From positions 297,571-361,570 of the forward strand of contig JAKEKT010000032.1 of NCBI GenBank assembly GCA_021495925.1: a stretch of DNA of 64,000 bases, given 5' to 3'. The notes beneath the pieces are model-generated. The model made no database searches. It was not told the DNA's origin and saw only the letters and a program-made list of their open reading frames with translations. Origin of the DNA: Diplodia intermedia (taxonomy: Eukaryota > Ascomycota > Dothideomycetes > Botryosphaeriales > Botryosphaeriaceae). Positions 20,807-30,372 of the stretch are shown here, one piece after another (positions within the stretch are counted from its first letter, which is position 1; each line of letters opens with the position of its first letter). A program made the position numbers and the translations under genes.

Positions 20807-21439
20807 TCAAACCACCACCTCCACAACCCCACTCTCAAACCGCCCCTTCACGCCCTTCCCGCTCCTCTCCCCCCACGCCTCGGGCCCCACCCTCTCATCC
20901 ACCCACACATCGCCCCACTCGCCCTCCACCTGCACCCCCACCCTCCCCCCCTCCACCTTCCCCAACGGCATCAGCGGGCCATCCCTCAACTCGACGACAT
21001 GCTCCCTGCTCTCCCCCGGCGCCAGCGTCACGAACGCATCCGCCTCCGGGGGCGTCTTGCGGGCGATCTTGATGGCGTCCTTGTTGAGGCGCTCGGCGGA
21101 CGCGGGGTCGGTGACGGCGAGCAGGCCGAGCGGGACGAGGGCGTCGTCGAGCGGCGTGTTCCACGTGACGAAGGTGAGGACGGCGGACGGGTGCGTGTTG
21201 GTGATGGTGAGCGTGAGGGTCGGGTGGGGGGTGGTGCCGGTTTGCTGGATGGTGAGGGCGAGGTGGGTCGAGGGGTCGACGGCGGCGGCGGCGGTCATGG
21301 TGTTGGCGGAGGTGGGGATGGGGTGCAGAGCCGAGGGGAGCTGGTGGCAGAGGGTGGTGGTGATGGTGTCGAGGAAGTGGTAGGTGAGGATGAGGAGGAC
21401 GGCGGTGGTGGCGAGGGAGCGGAGGCTCGGGCTGGGCAT
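20807..21439 (-). CDS. protein resembling the deuterolysin propeptide domain (210 aa)
   Basis: Single exon from ATG 21439. A hydrophobic N-terminus ('TTAVLLILTYHF') could be a signal anchor. An internal ATG (21301, MTAAAAVDP) is an alternative start, because the conserved part begins there. That part is a beta-sandwich-like domain: 'LTLTITNTHPSAVLTFVTW', 'LDDALVPLGLLAV', 'KDAIKIARKTPP', 'LAPGESREHVVEL'. It follows the same order of elements as the propeptide of M35 deuterolysins, including the one encoded 1.6 kb downstream ('VTNNGNTDLNLF', 'IPAGGSIEATWD'). No HExxH protease core is present. Function unknown; an inhibitor- or chaperone-like role is speculation. Confidence 0.65.
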   Translation of the reverse strand: MPSPSLRSLATTAVLLILTYHFLDTITTTLCHQLPSALHPIPTSANTMTAAAAVDPSTHLALTIQQTGTTPHPTLTLTITNTHPSAVLTFVTWNTPLDDALVPLGLLAVTDPASAERLNKDAIKIARKTPPEADAFVTLAPGESREHVVELRDGPLMPLGKVEGGRVGVQVEGEWGDVWVDERVGPEAWGERSGKGVKGRFESGVVEVVV

Positions 21440-23043
21440 CGGTGGGTGGTCGATGCGATTGTTGTGGTGGTAGGCTTCGAGGCTGTCGCGTAGAAAAAGT
21501 AGGGTTCACCGGCCAGCAATGACGTAGCTGAAGTAGTCTGGGACGGTCGAAACAAGCATGTGGAAGGGGGAGTCATGGGCGAAGTCAAGCGAAGTCAAAG
21601 TATTATGCTTACTGCGGCCAGGCGGGGCGTAGGAAGCTTACGCACACGACAGTCGACGGCAGTCGGCTCCGTCCAGCGCTCTCTGCCGTAGCACCGCGCG
21701 ATGGCAGAAGCTTCGAGCACATCAGCAGATCAGCCCCGCGAGAAAGGCATTAACATCGGTTTGGCCTGGCGCAAACGGCGTCGGGAGGGCGTGCTGGGGG
21801 AGGCGTGGCGGTGGACGCCGAGAGCGATGAAACGCTTGGAACGGGGATGGCTCCGCTTTGGACGGAAGCGACGACGAGCGAGGTCGTAGTGAGGCGTTTC
21901 AGGTTTCACGATTCACGCCGCCTCCCTGGTCCGCGCCGCCAAGCCGGGCCCTAATTGCTTGGACCGCCCCCTCAGCCGCGCGCATAACAACCTCTGCTCA
22001 ATGCTCCATTCTCTGCCCGTTGCAGCGGGAAACGGCGTTTGGTTTCGTGCGTGTTGCTGCCGATGTTCTGCTCTCCACGCGATCAGCCATGCGACGGAGC
22101 AGGCCGACGCCGGCAGACCGTCGTCCTACCTGGCGGCCGTAAGTCCCTGTGCAGCACCGCGGCGACACCGAGGGCCTTACCCCTGCCCAGTGCCGATCAA
22201 GCACGCAGCCACTCTCGCAGGGCTGCTCGGTTCGGATCCCGAGCGAGCTTCATCACGGCTGCACCCAACCACACGTCCGCTCAAGCCGCTCTTGGCCTCG
22301 AGCAAGCGCCGAAGCTACGCCCTCCGCTCGCCAAGCTTTACCGATTCGCCCGAGACGTTCCCACGCACTGTCTCCTTCCTCTGACAGCAATCCGGCTGCC
22401 CATCCTCATCGCTGTCCGAGCTGTTTCACCATGTTTTCCCTCCCGCTTCCCGCCGCTATTGGCTGCCGTCCTATACGGCATGAGACCATCAGGTAATGCG
22501 TCGGCCCACCGCCACTGCCGAGCCGTCTGCTGCCAGCTCACCCCTAGCGACTCGCAACGTCAGTGGCTCAGGCCTCCGCTGTTGTGCCCGGAGCCGCTCC
22601 ATGCCCGAACCGGACGAACCGGATCGCTGTTTCTCCCCCTGGGCCACTCACGCCTGGGCACGCGGGTACGGCCAGTCCCCGTTGCAGATAGGACGTTGCC
22701 TTTAGATTAACCCCCGGCCCCTACAAGCATCCCCGTGATTACCATGCCTTGTTATGTTAGTTGCCCCGCAAATCCTGCCCAGCCGAGAGGCTGACCCGTC
22801 CGTCTGGTCTGACTGTGGAAATTGTTCTGGCCCCGGGTGCTGGTATAAAACAACATGTCTATCCCGATCCAGCTCCCTCTCCACCACCGCCTCCATCACC
22901 ACTTTCCTTCTCACCATCCTTGCGCAGGTCGCCGACTCCCTTCGGGCTCTTCCATTCTCTCACCACCAGCTTGACGCTGCTCTTGCCTTCACTCATTCTC
23001 TCTCTTCCCACATTCCTTCCTTACTCTCTCCCGTCCTTTCACC
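21440..23043. other. intergenic, promoter of deuterolysin gene
   Basis: Divergent region between the 210-aa gene and deuterolysin. Open frames on the plus strand (21.7-22.7 kb) lack recognisable content. The right end holds a TATA box and a CT-rich leader typical of strongly expressed fungal secretory genes. Confidence 0.5.
22844..22850 (+). promoter_or_regulatory. TATA box of deuterolysin gene
   Basis: TATAAAA 194 bp upstream of the ATG at 23044, followed by a long CT-rich stretch to the start codon, a common arrangement in filamentous fungi. Motif and position only. Confidence 0.55.
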
Positions 23044-24510
23044 ATGAAGCTTTCCACTGCTGCTGTGCACGCCGCTCTGGCCTCGGTGGCCGCCTCCGCC
23101 GCCGTCGAGCTCAACAAGCGCGTCACTCCCCTGGACGTCAAGCTCGAGACGGTCAACAATAGCGAGATCAAGGCCATTGTCACCAACAACGGCAACACGG
23201 ACCTCAACCTGTTCATCCGCAACTCCTTCCTCGACAGCGCTTCGATCGAGAAGGCCGAGGTCTACAGCGCCGAGTCCCGTGTCGCCTTCGACGGCATCCG
23301 CCAGCGCCTCGGCACCAACAACCTCACCAGCGACTCCTTCCAGAGCATCCCCGCCGGCGGCAGCATCGAGGCCACGTGGGACGCCGCCGAGATGCACGAC
23401 CTGTCGGCCGGCGGCGACTACGACATCCTGACCCAGGGCGCCATCCCCTACGCCGACGTCAACTCGACCAAGATCGTCGGCGCGGTGCCGTACCTCAGCA
23501 ACCGCCTGCGCGCCAACGTGCTCAGCTCGCACGCCACCAAGGTGCGCCGCAACTTCCTCGGCAAGATCGAGAAGCTCAAGAAACGCTCGACCCTGACCGA
23601 GTGCTCGGGCGACAAGAAGACGAGCACGGAGACGGCCATGCAGAACTGCAAGAAGCTGGCGACGGCGGCCGCCTCGGCCGCGTCGTCGGACAACGCCGCC
23701 TTCACCGACATCTTCAAGCAGGCCGACGCATCCGAGGTCAAGAAGGTGCTCACCGCGGTGGCCGAGGAGTGCGGCAGCACGTCGTCGGGCGCCGCGGCGT
23801 ACTACTGCAACGAGGACGCGGTGCCGTCGCAGTACGCGGTCGGCGGGTGCCAGTCGCAGGTGCTCGCGTACACGATGCCGTCGGCCTCGCTCGTCGTCAA
23901 CTGCGACCTGTACTACAGCGCGCTGCCGGCGCTGACCGACACCTGCTACGACCAGGACCAGGCCACCACCACCCTGCACGAGTTCACCCACCTGTCCGAG
24001 ATCAAAGGCACCGACGACCTCGGCTACGGCTACAGCGCCGCCACCCAGCTCACCGGCGCCCAGGCCCTCAACAACGCCGACAGCTACGCCCTCTTCGCCA
24101 ACGCCGTCGCCAACAACTGCGGCGGTTCCTCGTCGTCCTCGTCTTCGTCGTCTGGAACCGGCACCTCGACCGGCTCCGGCACCGCCACCACCCCCGAGAC
24201 CTCTTCCGGCTCTTCTACCGGCACCGAGACGGGCTCAGGCATCGGCGGTATGTTTACTCCTATCGCCGGCGGTTCGTCTTCCGGCTCGTCTCCCTTCGGC
24301 GGCGAGTCCTCGTCCGGTACTGAGACCGGGTCTGGCATCGGCGCCATCTTCACGCCCCCCGTCGTCGGAGGCTCGTCGGGCACCGGTGCGGGCTCGAGCT
24401 CCGAGGACTCGTCCTCGTCCTCGTCCTCGTCGGGCATCGGCAGCTGGTTCTCGTGGCCGCCGAGCTGGATGGCGACGAGCGGCCGTCGCGTCGTCGTCAC
24501 GGGCGCGTAA
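23044..24510 (+). CDS. deuterolysin, secreted M35 zinc metalloprotease (488 aa)
   Basis: Single exon. A signal peptide (MKLSTAAVHAALASVAASAA) leads into a propeptide of beta-sandwich type. A Kex2-type KKR site at residues 179-181 precedes the mature enzyme ('STLTECSGDKK'). The zinc site is HEFTH (His312, Glu313, His316) with the aspzincin third ligand in 'GTDDLGYG' (Asp324). Conserved Cys residues ('YYCNED', 'GGCQSQ', 'VNCDLYY', 'DTCYDQD') match the family. Deuterolysins are usually about 350 residues. This one carries an extra tail of some 120 residues rich in Ser, Gly and Thr, with two copies of a 'TGTETGSGIG..FTP' unit; no GPI signal is seen. It should act outside the cell on peptides and basic proteins at acid to neutral pH. 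Confidence 0.95.
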   Translation: MKLSTAAVHAALASVAASAAVELNKRVTPLDVKLETVNNSEIKAIVTNNGNTDLNLFIRNSFLDSASIEKAEVYSAESRVAFDGIRQRLGTNNLTSDSFQSIPAGGSIEATWDAAEMHDLSAGGDYDILTQGAIPYADVNSTKIVGAVPYLSNRLRANVLSSHATKVRRNFLGKIEKLKKRSTLTECSGDKKTSTETAMQNCKKLATAAASAASSDNAAFTDIFKQADASEVKKVLTAVAEECGSTSSGAAAYYCNEDAVPSQYAVGGCQSQVLAYTMPSASLVVNCDLYYSALPALTDTCYDQDQATTTLHEFTHLSEIKGTDDLGYGYSAATQLTGAQALNNADSYALFANAVANNCGGSSSSSSSSSGTGTSTGSGTATTPETSSGSSTGTETGSGIGGMFTPIAGGSSSGSSPFGGESSSGTETGSGIGAIFTPPVVGGSSGTGAGSSSEDSSSSSSSSGIGSWFSWPPSWMATSGRRVVVTGA

Positions 24511-25497
24511 AAGTTAGCGCTCGGGGTTGGGGTGAAGTAGATACATAAGAAGGGGGAACAGGGGGTATATATCGGCTTGCTTTTGATTCTTCTCCGTGGT
24601 GGTTTTCGTTTTCGACCATTTTCTGTTTGTATATATATATTTTGCGGGTTTCGATACCCCTTATCGATCTAGATGAGAAGGCGGTGGAGATGGGAAGAGG
24701 AGGCTTAGGCTCCCCTTCGGTCCTTCTGTCGGAAAAAATGACGAAGTTATGGACGTTTCTGTTCCATGAACATGCCAAAAAAAAAAAAACGTCGTCTTGT
24801 TAAGTGAAGTGACCGCGAGCATTCTAAGAAGTATCGAAGCCGCCACATCCTCGAGACTAACTTTAAGTATAGTCATCAACTATAGGTAAGCTCTTAAAAG
24901 AGTAAGATCGTAGCGCTTTAGATAGGGTACGATTTGTTTAGTATTAACTCTTGCTCGATAGGGGGAGGAGGCGAGGATATCTTTCCTTTTTTTTATTTTT
25001 TTTGCCACGCCGTTTAGCGTCCGACAAGTCCTAATACCACCCCTAATGCGTCAAATGGAGGATCCGCCCAGTCCCCCGTCTTGGCATTCACGTACGTAGG
25101 CTCGTTTCTAGCCAAGTTTCTTTAAAGGTAGTACCACCGCGATTTCCTATTCGGGAAATGGGAGCGTTCCAAAACTGCACCAGATATCAATCCTCGCGAC
25201 GTGCGTCTCTCCGCACGTTGTAGAAGGTCCAAGACGCGTGACGCGGAGCTGTATGTATCATACCACGAGCTGATGTAGGCTTGGCGCGCATTCCGACCTT
25301 ACCAGGGCCGCGGCCAAGTCCTGCATTCCGTCGAAAGGGCGGGAATTGGCATGATCCAAGTCAAAAGGCTCTCGTGCCCCATCGTGCGAGAGCTTCCACT
25401 TTCCCTTTTCTTTCCTCTTCCCGTTTCAACACAGCACTTTGGCGCACCTCGCATCAACACCCATTTCCCTCCCCGTTGCGTCACAGGACGACCCACC
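24511..25497. other. intergenic, AT-rich segment
   Basis: From about 24540 to 25250 the sequence is AT-rich against GC-rich neighbours, with poly-A (24777-24789) and poly-T tracts. Runs such as 'ctaactttaagtatag' look like a short RIP-affected or decayed repeat. No gene. The right end is the 5' region of the membrane protein gene. Confidence 0.45.
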
Positions 25498-26424
25498 ATG
25501 GCTCCTCCACCGCAGAAACGCCTCAACACCATCCCCCCCTACACCTGCGGCGTCCTCCAGATCGACTGCGGCGGCGGCTACTGCTGCCCCCTCGGCCAAG
25601 TATGCTTCAACAACGACCACGACAACGGCAACACCACCGTGACATGCCGCCTCGCCCCCGGCATCCCCGGCACCGACAACCCCGCCTCCCCAGCCGTCGG
25701 CATCTCCCCCCTCCCCCCCTCCACAACCCCCTCGCCCTCGCCCCCGCCCCCGTCCTCCCCTCCCCCCACCACGACACCAACACCAACACCACCACCAACA
25801 ACAACATGGCCCGTCCCCCGCCCCCACACCTCCCAGACCCCCGACACGCGGCTCACGGGCACCGGCGTCGCCGGCGTCGTCGTCGGCGTGCTGCTGCTGG
25901 CGGGGCTGCTCGGGGGGTCGGCGTGGTCGCTGTGGCGGCGGCGGCGGCGGGAGAAGAGGGCGCGGGAGCAGGACGGGTTGGTGGTGGGGGTGGATGGCGG
26001 GAATGGCGGCGGCAGCGGGCACGACGTGGTGGAGGATTTTCTTGCTGGGGGGGCTGGGCGGCGGGGGGATGGAAGAAGGCAGAGGGGTGAGCGGCCGGAG
26101 ATGATGGGGATGGGTGGGGACGGGGCGGCGGGGAGGCAGATGCAGCGGCGGCGGCGGGAAGGGGTGTCGGGACGGGTGGGAAGGACGGCCCGGGAGGACG
26201 AGGGCGGGATGGCGTATATGTATGGCGGGAGTAACGTGGGGAGGTCGCCGGGGGAAGTGCCGGGGAGGGTTGAGGCGGTGGGGGATGTGCCGACGACGCC
26301 GCTGCCGACGCACATGGTCTCGAGGAAGCCGCTTGCGGGTCAACGAGGGGAGCGAGCCCCTGTGTACGAGATGGAAGGGTCTAGTCCGCTGGCTAGGACG
26401 GCGGCGAGAGGGTCGACGGGATGA
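25498..26424 (+). CDS. single-pass membrane protein with Cys-rich ectodomain (308 aa)
   Basis: ATG 25498 in a CACCATGG context is preferred over upstream in-frame ATGs, whose extension looks like leader. The N-terminal region has a compact Cys motif ('TCGVLQIDCGGGYCCPLGQ') seen in fungal extracellular proteins. A Pro/Ser/Thr-rich stalk (about residues 65-115) follows. Then comes one membrane span ('VAGVVVGVLLLAGLLGG'), a stop-transfer cluster RRRRR and a Gly/Arg-rich, probably disordered cytoplasmic tail of about 170 residues. The layout resembles Wsc/Mid2-type wall sensors or other single-pass surface proteins, but no WSC domain is present and no canonical signal peptide is obvious at the chosen start. 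Function unknown. Confidence 0.65.
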   Translation: MAPPPQKRLNTIPPYTCGVLQIDCGGGYCCPLGQVCFNNDHDNGNTTVTCRLAPGIPGTDNPASPAVGISPLPPSTTPSPSPPPPSSPPPTTTPTPTPPPTTTWPVPRPHTSQTPDTRLTGTGVAGVVVGVLLLAGLLGGSAWSLWRRRRREKRAREQDGLVVGVDGGNGGGSGHDVVEDFLAGGAGRRGDGRRQRGERPEMMGMGGDGAAGRQMQRRRREGVSGRVGRTAREDEGGMAYMYGGSNVGRSPGEVPGRVEAVGDVPTTPLPTHMVSRKPLAGQRGERAPVYEMEGSSPLARTAARGSTG

Positions 26425-27101
26425 GGCCGGGGTTTTGGCATGGATTAGCTTATTCTCGTTGTGGGGAAAGGCCTCGTGTCGATCGGCATGTTTTCCGAAG
26501 GTAAATCGGCAGGCTCAATAGGAATGGTGGGGGGTCTTTCGTGTCGGGAAGCTCTGAGTCGGCTGCGAAAGGTGACGACAGCTCGGTGAAGAAGAAGGAC
26601 AGGTCTCATGGTGAATGTGGGAAATCGTAAATGAGACATTTTGTTGCTTGTCGAGAAAGCGAAGGCGCGAACAAATGCAGTTTTAAGTCTTGGAAGGTTT
26701 GAAAAATCCGGTAGCGAGAGTGGCAGGGTCTCATCCGAGTTACCAATGGCTCGGAGTGCCCGGGCGTCTCATTGGCGCCATGACGTGGGTTTGTAGCTGT
26801 CAACTTCAAGCCGGTAGATAGCCGGTCCATCCCCATGGCACAACAAAGTCAAAGAAGATAGAGCGACATCAACACACCCCAGCCGACGCGATGTTCAATC
26901 GTGCAACATTCCAGCTTCTTGATGCGGAAGTTGCATGTGCTAGCTATGACGTATTGAGACAAGCGTGCGGGTGATCGGCGGGCAGGGGTGCCTCAGGAGC
27001 TCCCGTCCGCGATTCTGTGCGCGCCCACTCTCTCACCGTGCACCTCCGCCGCGACACCTCGCTTTCCCAACTCCTCCAGCAACCACGGCCGCAACGTCAA
27101 G
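26425..27101. other. intergenic, no gene seen
   Basis: 3' flank of the membrane-protein gene and 5' region of the EF-hand gene. Nothing recognisable apart from ordinary promoter-like sequence. Confidence 0.4.
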
Positions 27102-28116
27102 ATGAAGGTCTCAATCACCGCCAGCCTCGGCCTCTTCGCTGCCACCGTGCTCGCCCACGGCGACCACGGCCCTGAAGTTCCCGCCGACGCTGACTGGGCC
27201 ACGCGCCACATGGCTGGTAAGTCTACTTGCGCGCTTCCTTCCCATCGCTACCAATTGCGAGTCCCCAGAGTGGCTCGATATTTCCGGATCCAATGGCCTG
27301 TCAATGTCCGTCATGCGCTGCGCGTCAGCTTGCAAATCACCTTCACAAGCTCCTTATCTCCGTTTTTGTACGAGACACGACGTCGCGAGCGATTCGCTGA
27401 CCGCTACTACCACAGAGGAGCACCACATTGCTTCCTTCGACGCCGGTACCTTCTTCGCCCTGCACGACTACGACAGCAGCGGCAAGTGGTCGCCCGACGA
27501 TGTCCGCAAGACCTACGGCCTCATGGATGAGAGCGCCGCTTCCGTTCCGCAATCGAAGAAGGACGAGGTCGTGAAAATCGTATTCCAGCTGTTCGACAAG
27601 GACGACAGTGGCGATATCAGCAAGGAAGAATATGTGGAGTCGACCAACAACGGCGTCAAGCTGCCCGACTTTGGCACCGGTCCGGGTCACCACGGCGATG
27701 ACGAATACGAATATGAGTACGTATCCCGGGCTTCTACTTGAGGCTGTCATTGGTGCCGGGTACCACTGCTGTGTTAATCTTTGGCTTGGATGCCTTCCAG
27801 GCTGTGGATCCACATGGGTGTTCAGCCGTGTCGGGCTCGACTAAGCATTGAAGGGCGATAGCTGACGAGCGTTGCAGAATCCACCACTTCGAAAAGTACC
27901 ACGGTGGAGATGATGTCAAGGAAGAGGATCTGATTCACCCGGAAGACGTAAGCATTACCAATTCCTTGACGGCTGCCTAACCGACTAACGACTGTCCAGA
28001 TTGAGCACTTCGCGAAACACGACCGCCTGGATGCGGAACAGGACAGACTGGAGGCACAGGAGAAGCTGACGATTGTCGAGGCAAATATCCCTAACAAGTT
28101 TCGCCGCAACAACTAG
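27102..28116 (+). CDS. secreted EF-hand protein, nucleobindin-like (4 exons, 200 aa)
   Basis: Exons 27102-27216, 27416-27716, 27878-27947 and 28000-28116 sum to 603 nt in frame. A signal peptide (MKVSITASLGLFAATVLAHG) is followed by 'RHMAEEHHIASFD'. Two EF-hand loops follow: 'DYDSSGKWSPDD' (Asp instead of Glu at the last ligand, so binding may be weaker) and 'DKDDSGDISKEE' (canonical). An acidic stretch ('GDDEYEYE') and a charged helical C-terminus ('EHFAKHDRLDAEQDRLEAQ') recall nucleobindin/CREC proteins of the secretory pathway. No HDEL-type retrieval signal is present (the end is 'KFRRNN'). Likely a Ca2+-binding luminal or secreted protein. Intron 1 (199 bp) is long for this window. Confidence 0.85.
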
Positions 28117-29516
28117 ATACTACTGATTTGGATTAATTAATAGTCTTTGAAGCACAACTCTCATCCTGACCATCGGCAACACGCTACAAAAGGTATGCCT
28201 ATCTGGCTAAGCTGGACGGTGTTTATCGGGCTGTCTGCGGTTGGCTGGTTGTATCACTCCGGCGCTGGCATGTTTCGATGGCGGCCCCGAGCTGGGCAGT
28301 TTGCGATTCGAATGCCGTGACGCTCATCCACTAGCTTCAGGGCCGCCGCGAGATGTCGCTGGCCGGAACTTCACATAGGCATCCTGCAAGGTCTCCACCC
28401 GCATCGGGCCATGTACTTACCAGCCCCGCCATTTCATCCTAGCATGATGCATCCTAATCCCCATTCTCAGAAGATGGTCGCGTGCTGAAGAGGGACGTAA
28501 GATGTCTTTCATGGGCTAGGCTCCGCAAATTTCATTTAATCCTTCGCCGGTGAAGCTCGCTTGGCAATTGCTGAGCCTTGGATGCACGTTCCCGTCCGGT
28601 GAGCTGCATTGGGGACCGAATCGTTGGCGGGGACATGCCCGACATCGAGATCCGGCACGTTCCGGAGTGCCATCGTTCATTTTGATCGCAAATCCAACAA
28701 AAGAAGACCCTTGGCGCATTGGGGCTGGCCTCAGGCGCTGGTAGTGGCCTGATCAAGACACGGCATCCATGTCGGCGCGCAGCCTTAGCAAGTCCTCGTG
28801 ATGCAGGCCAGGCACCAAACGCCGCAGCCGAACCAACGCTTACGGGCTGCCCGCCAATCGCAGTGCTCGGCTCGCGTGTGCAACGGCAAACAAAAATTTG
28901 TCGAGCCAGCTCAGGCCTCGGACGACGTGCTGTCGACCATGCGAACGGCTATCACTGACATGGCGGTTGCGCAATGCCCAGAGACGGCATCCCTGCAGCG
29001 GCAGTAGTGCATTGTCTGACGTCATTCCGTGTCCGGCTGCTACTCCGTGTTGCTAAGAAACTGGGATCTACTGCGCGCCCCACCTCCGCGATGATTTACG
29101 TGTATTTTCCGCGTGGCTGAGCGCGTTGCTGGAGCGGAGTTTAATTTGTCATTGTCGTGCCATTATTCATGATGATATTCTTCAAAAGGCGCATTGCGAC
29201 TCCCGGCTCTCAAGCCCTTCCTTCCACTCTCGCATCACAGCCCTCACGCGCGGCCTGACAGCTGTACCCCCACTGCATCTACCGGCAACCAATCGAAACT
29301 GCCGCCGTCTGCCCCCGTTGCATACCACGGCAATTATTTCGACGATCTGCCAACGTCAGCGCCGAGACATTACACACCGGTCGCGCAAATTGCATGCACA
29401 GCACTTGAGAGTCTCTCTGCTCCCCATCGCTCTTGCCAACCTCAACCCATCAGTCGTCGACCGCACCGAGGCAATTACCCTGGACTTTTTGCGCGCAACG
29501 ACCAAGTGCCATCACA
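28117..29516. other. intergenic, no gene seen
   Basis: 3' flank of the EF-hand gene and 5' region of the Pmp3 gene, 1.4 kb. Open frames are short and lack recognisable content. A CT/CA-rich leader precedes the Pmp3 start. Confidence 0.4.
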
Positions 29517-30071
29517 ATGGGCTCAGGTGTACGTCCCTCCACCCTTCAACCTATTAGCACAACTCCTTTGAGGCTGCCAGCCTTATCCTATCTCCTATGT
29601 CGCTACAATGACCTCCTCGACCTTCGCCTACTCTATCGGTTCCTACTCTGAACCTAAGTCCATCTTGGTCGGACACTCGAAGCACCGCGCAGTTCACGTA
29701 CACCTGAGTTCGATTACGCTAACGAATTCCGCATGATTTAGGAAGACCTCATCCTCTACATTGCGGCCATATTCTTGCCGCCCCTCGTGGTTTTGGCAAA
29801 GACTGGCTGTGGTGGAGTCTTTTGCCTCAATGTCATATTGACTCTGCTGGGGTGGATTCCTGGTGTCATCCGTAAGTCGCACCATTTATCAGCGCGTACG
29901 ATTCCGGAGACTGACCGATCCTCTGAAGATGCGTGGATCGTTGTCGCGACCTCGCCACGCCGGCGCGTCGTCTACCGGCGCACGGCCGTCACTCCCGGAC
30001 CAGCTCACTATCACCGACGGACGTATGCGAGCCACCCGGCGCCGAGACGAAGGCACCACCACCGCTACTAA
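29517..30071 (+). CDS. PMP3: Pmp3-family plasma membrane proteolipid with basic tail (3 exons, 94 aa)
   Basis: Exons 29517-29528 (only MGSG), 29742-29871 and 29929-30071 total 285 nt in frame. Exon 1 ends at a GTACGT donor; intron 1 ends after a GCTAAC branch point. The core is the two-helix Pmp3/UPF0057 domain: 'LYIAAIFLPPLVVLAKTGCG' and 'NVILTLLGWIPGVI' followed by the conserved 'HAW' at the intron 2 junction. Family members stabilise membrane potential and limit cation uptake in yeast. The usual fungal protein is about 55 residues. Here an extra C-terminal tail of some 40 residues is strongly Arg/His-rich ('ATSPRRRVVYRRTAV', ending 'RRRHHHRY') and should face the cytoplasm or bind acidic lipids. 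The gene was too fragmented to show as one long frame. Confidence 0.82.
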
Positions 30072-30372
30072 ATGTGATGCGGCACGGCCCTTCCTACTGA
30101 TTGGGAAAGACTCGAACAAAGCGACCAAAATGACGAACACTTGACGATTCACGACTCTTATTGGCTTTTTTGCAGGATACCCAGGGGCGCATGGCTTTCT
30201 CGCTCGATCTCATTTTGAGCGAGGCATACCGAAGTTCCCTGACTTGTTGATGCCTTTACCTATATCTTCTACATCATTGCTGGCTCATTCGTTTGGACGA
30301 TAGCTGGAAGTGTATGCCGTTGTATCTGTTACTTTGATTTGTACTCTGCCAGGCCTATCTGACCTGCGCATC

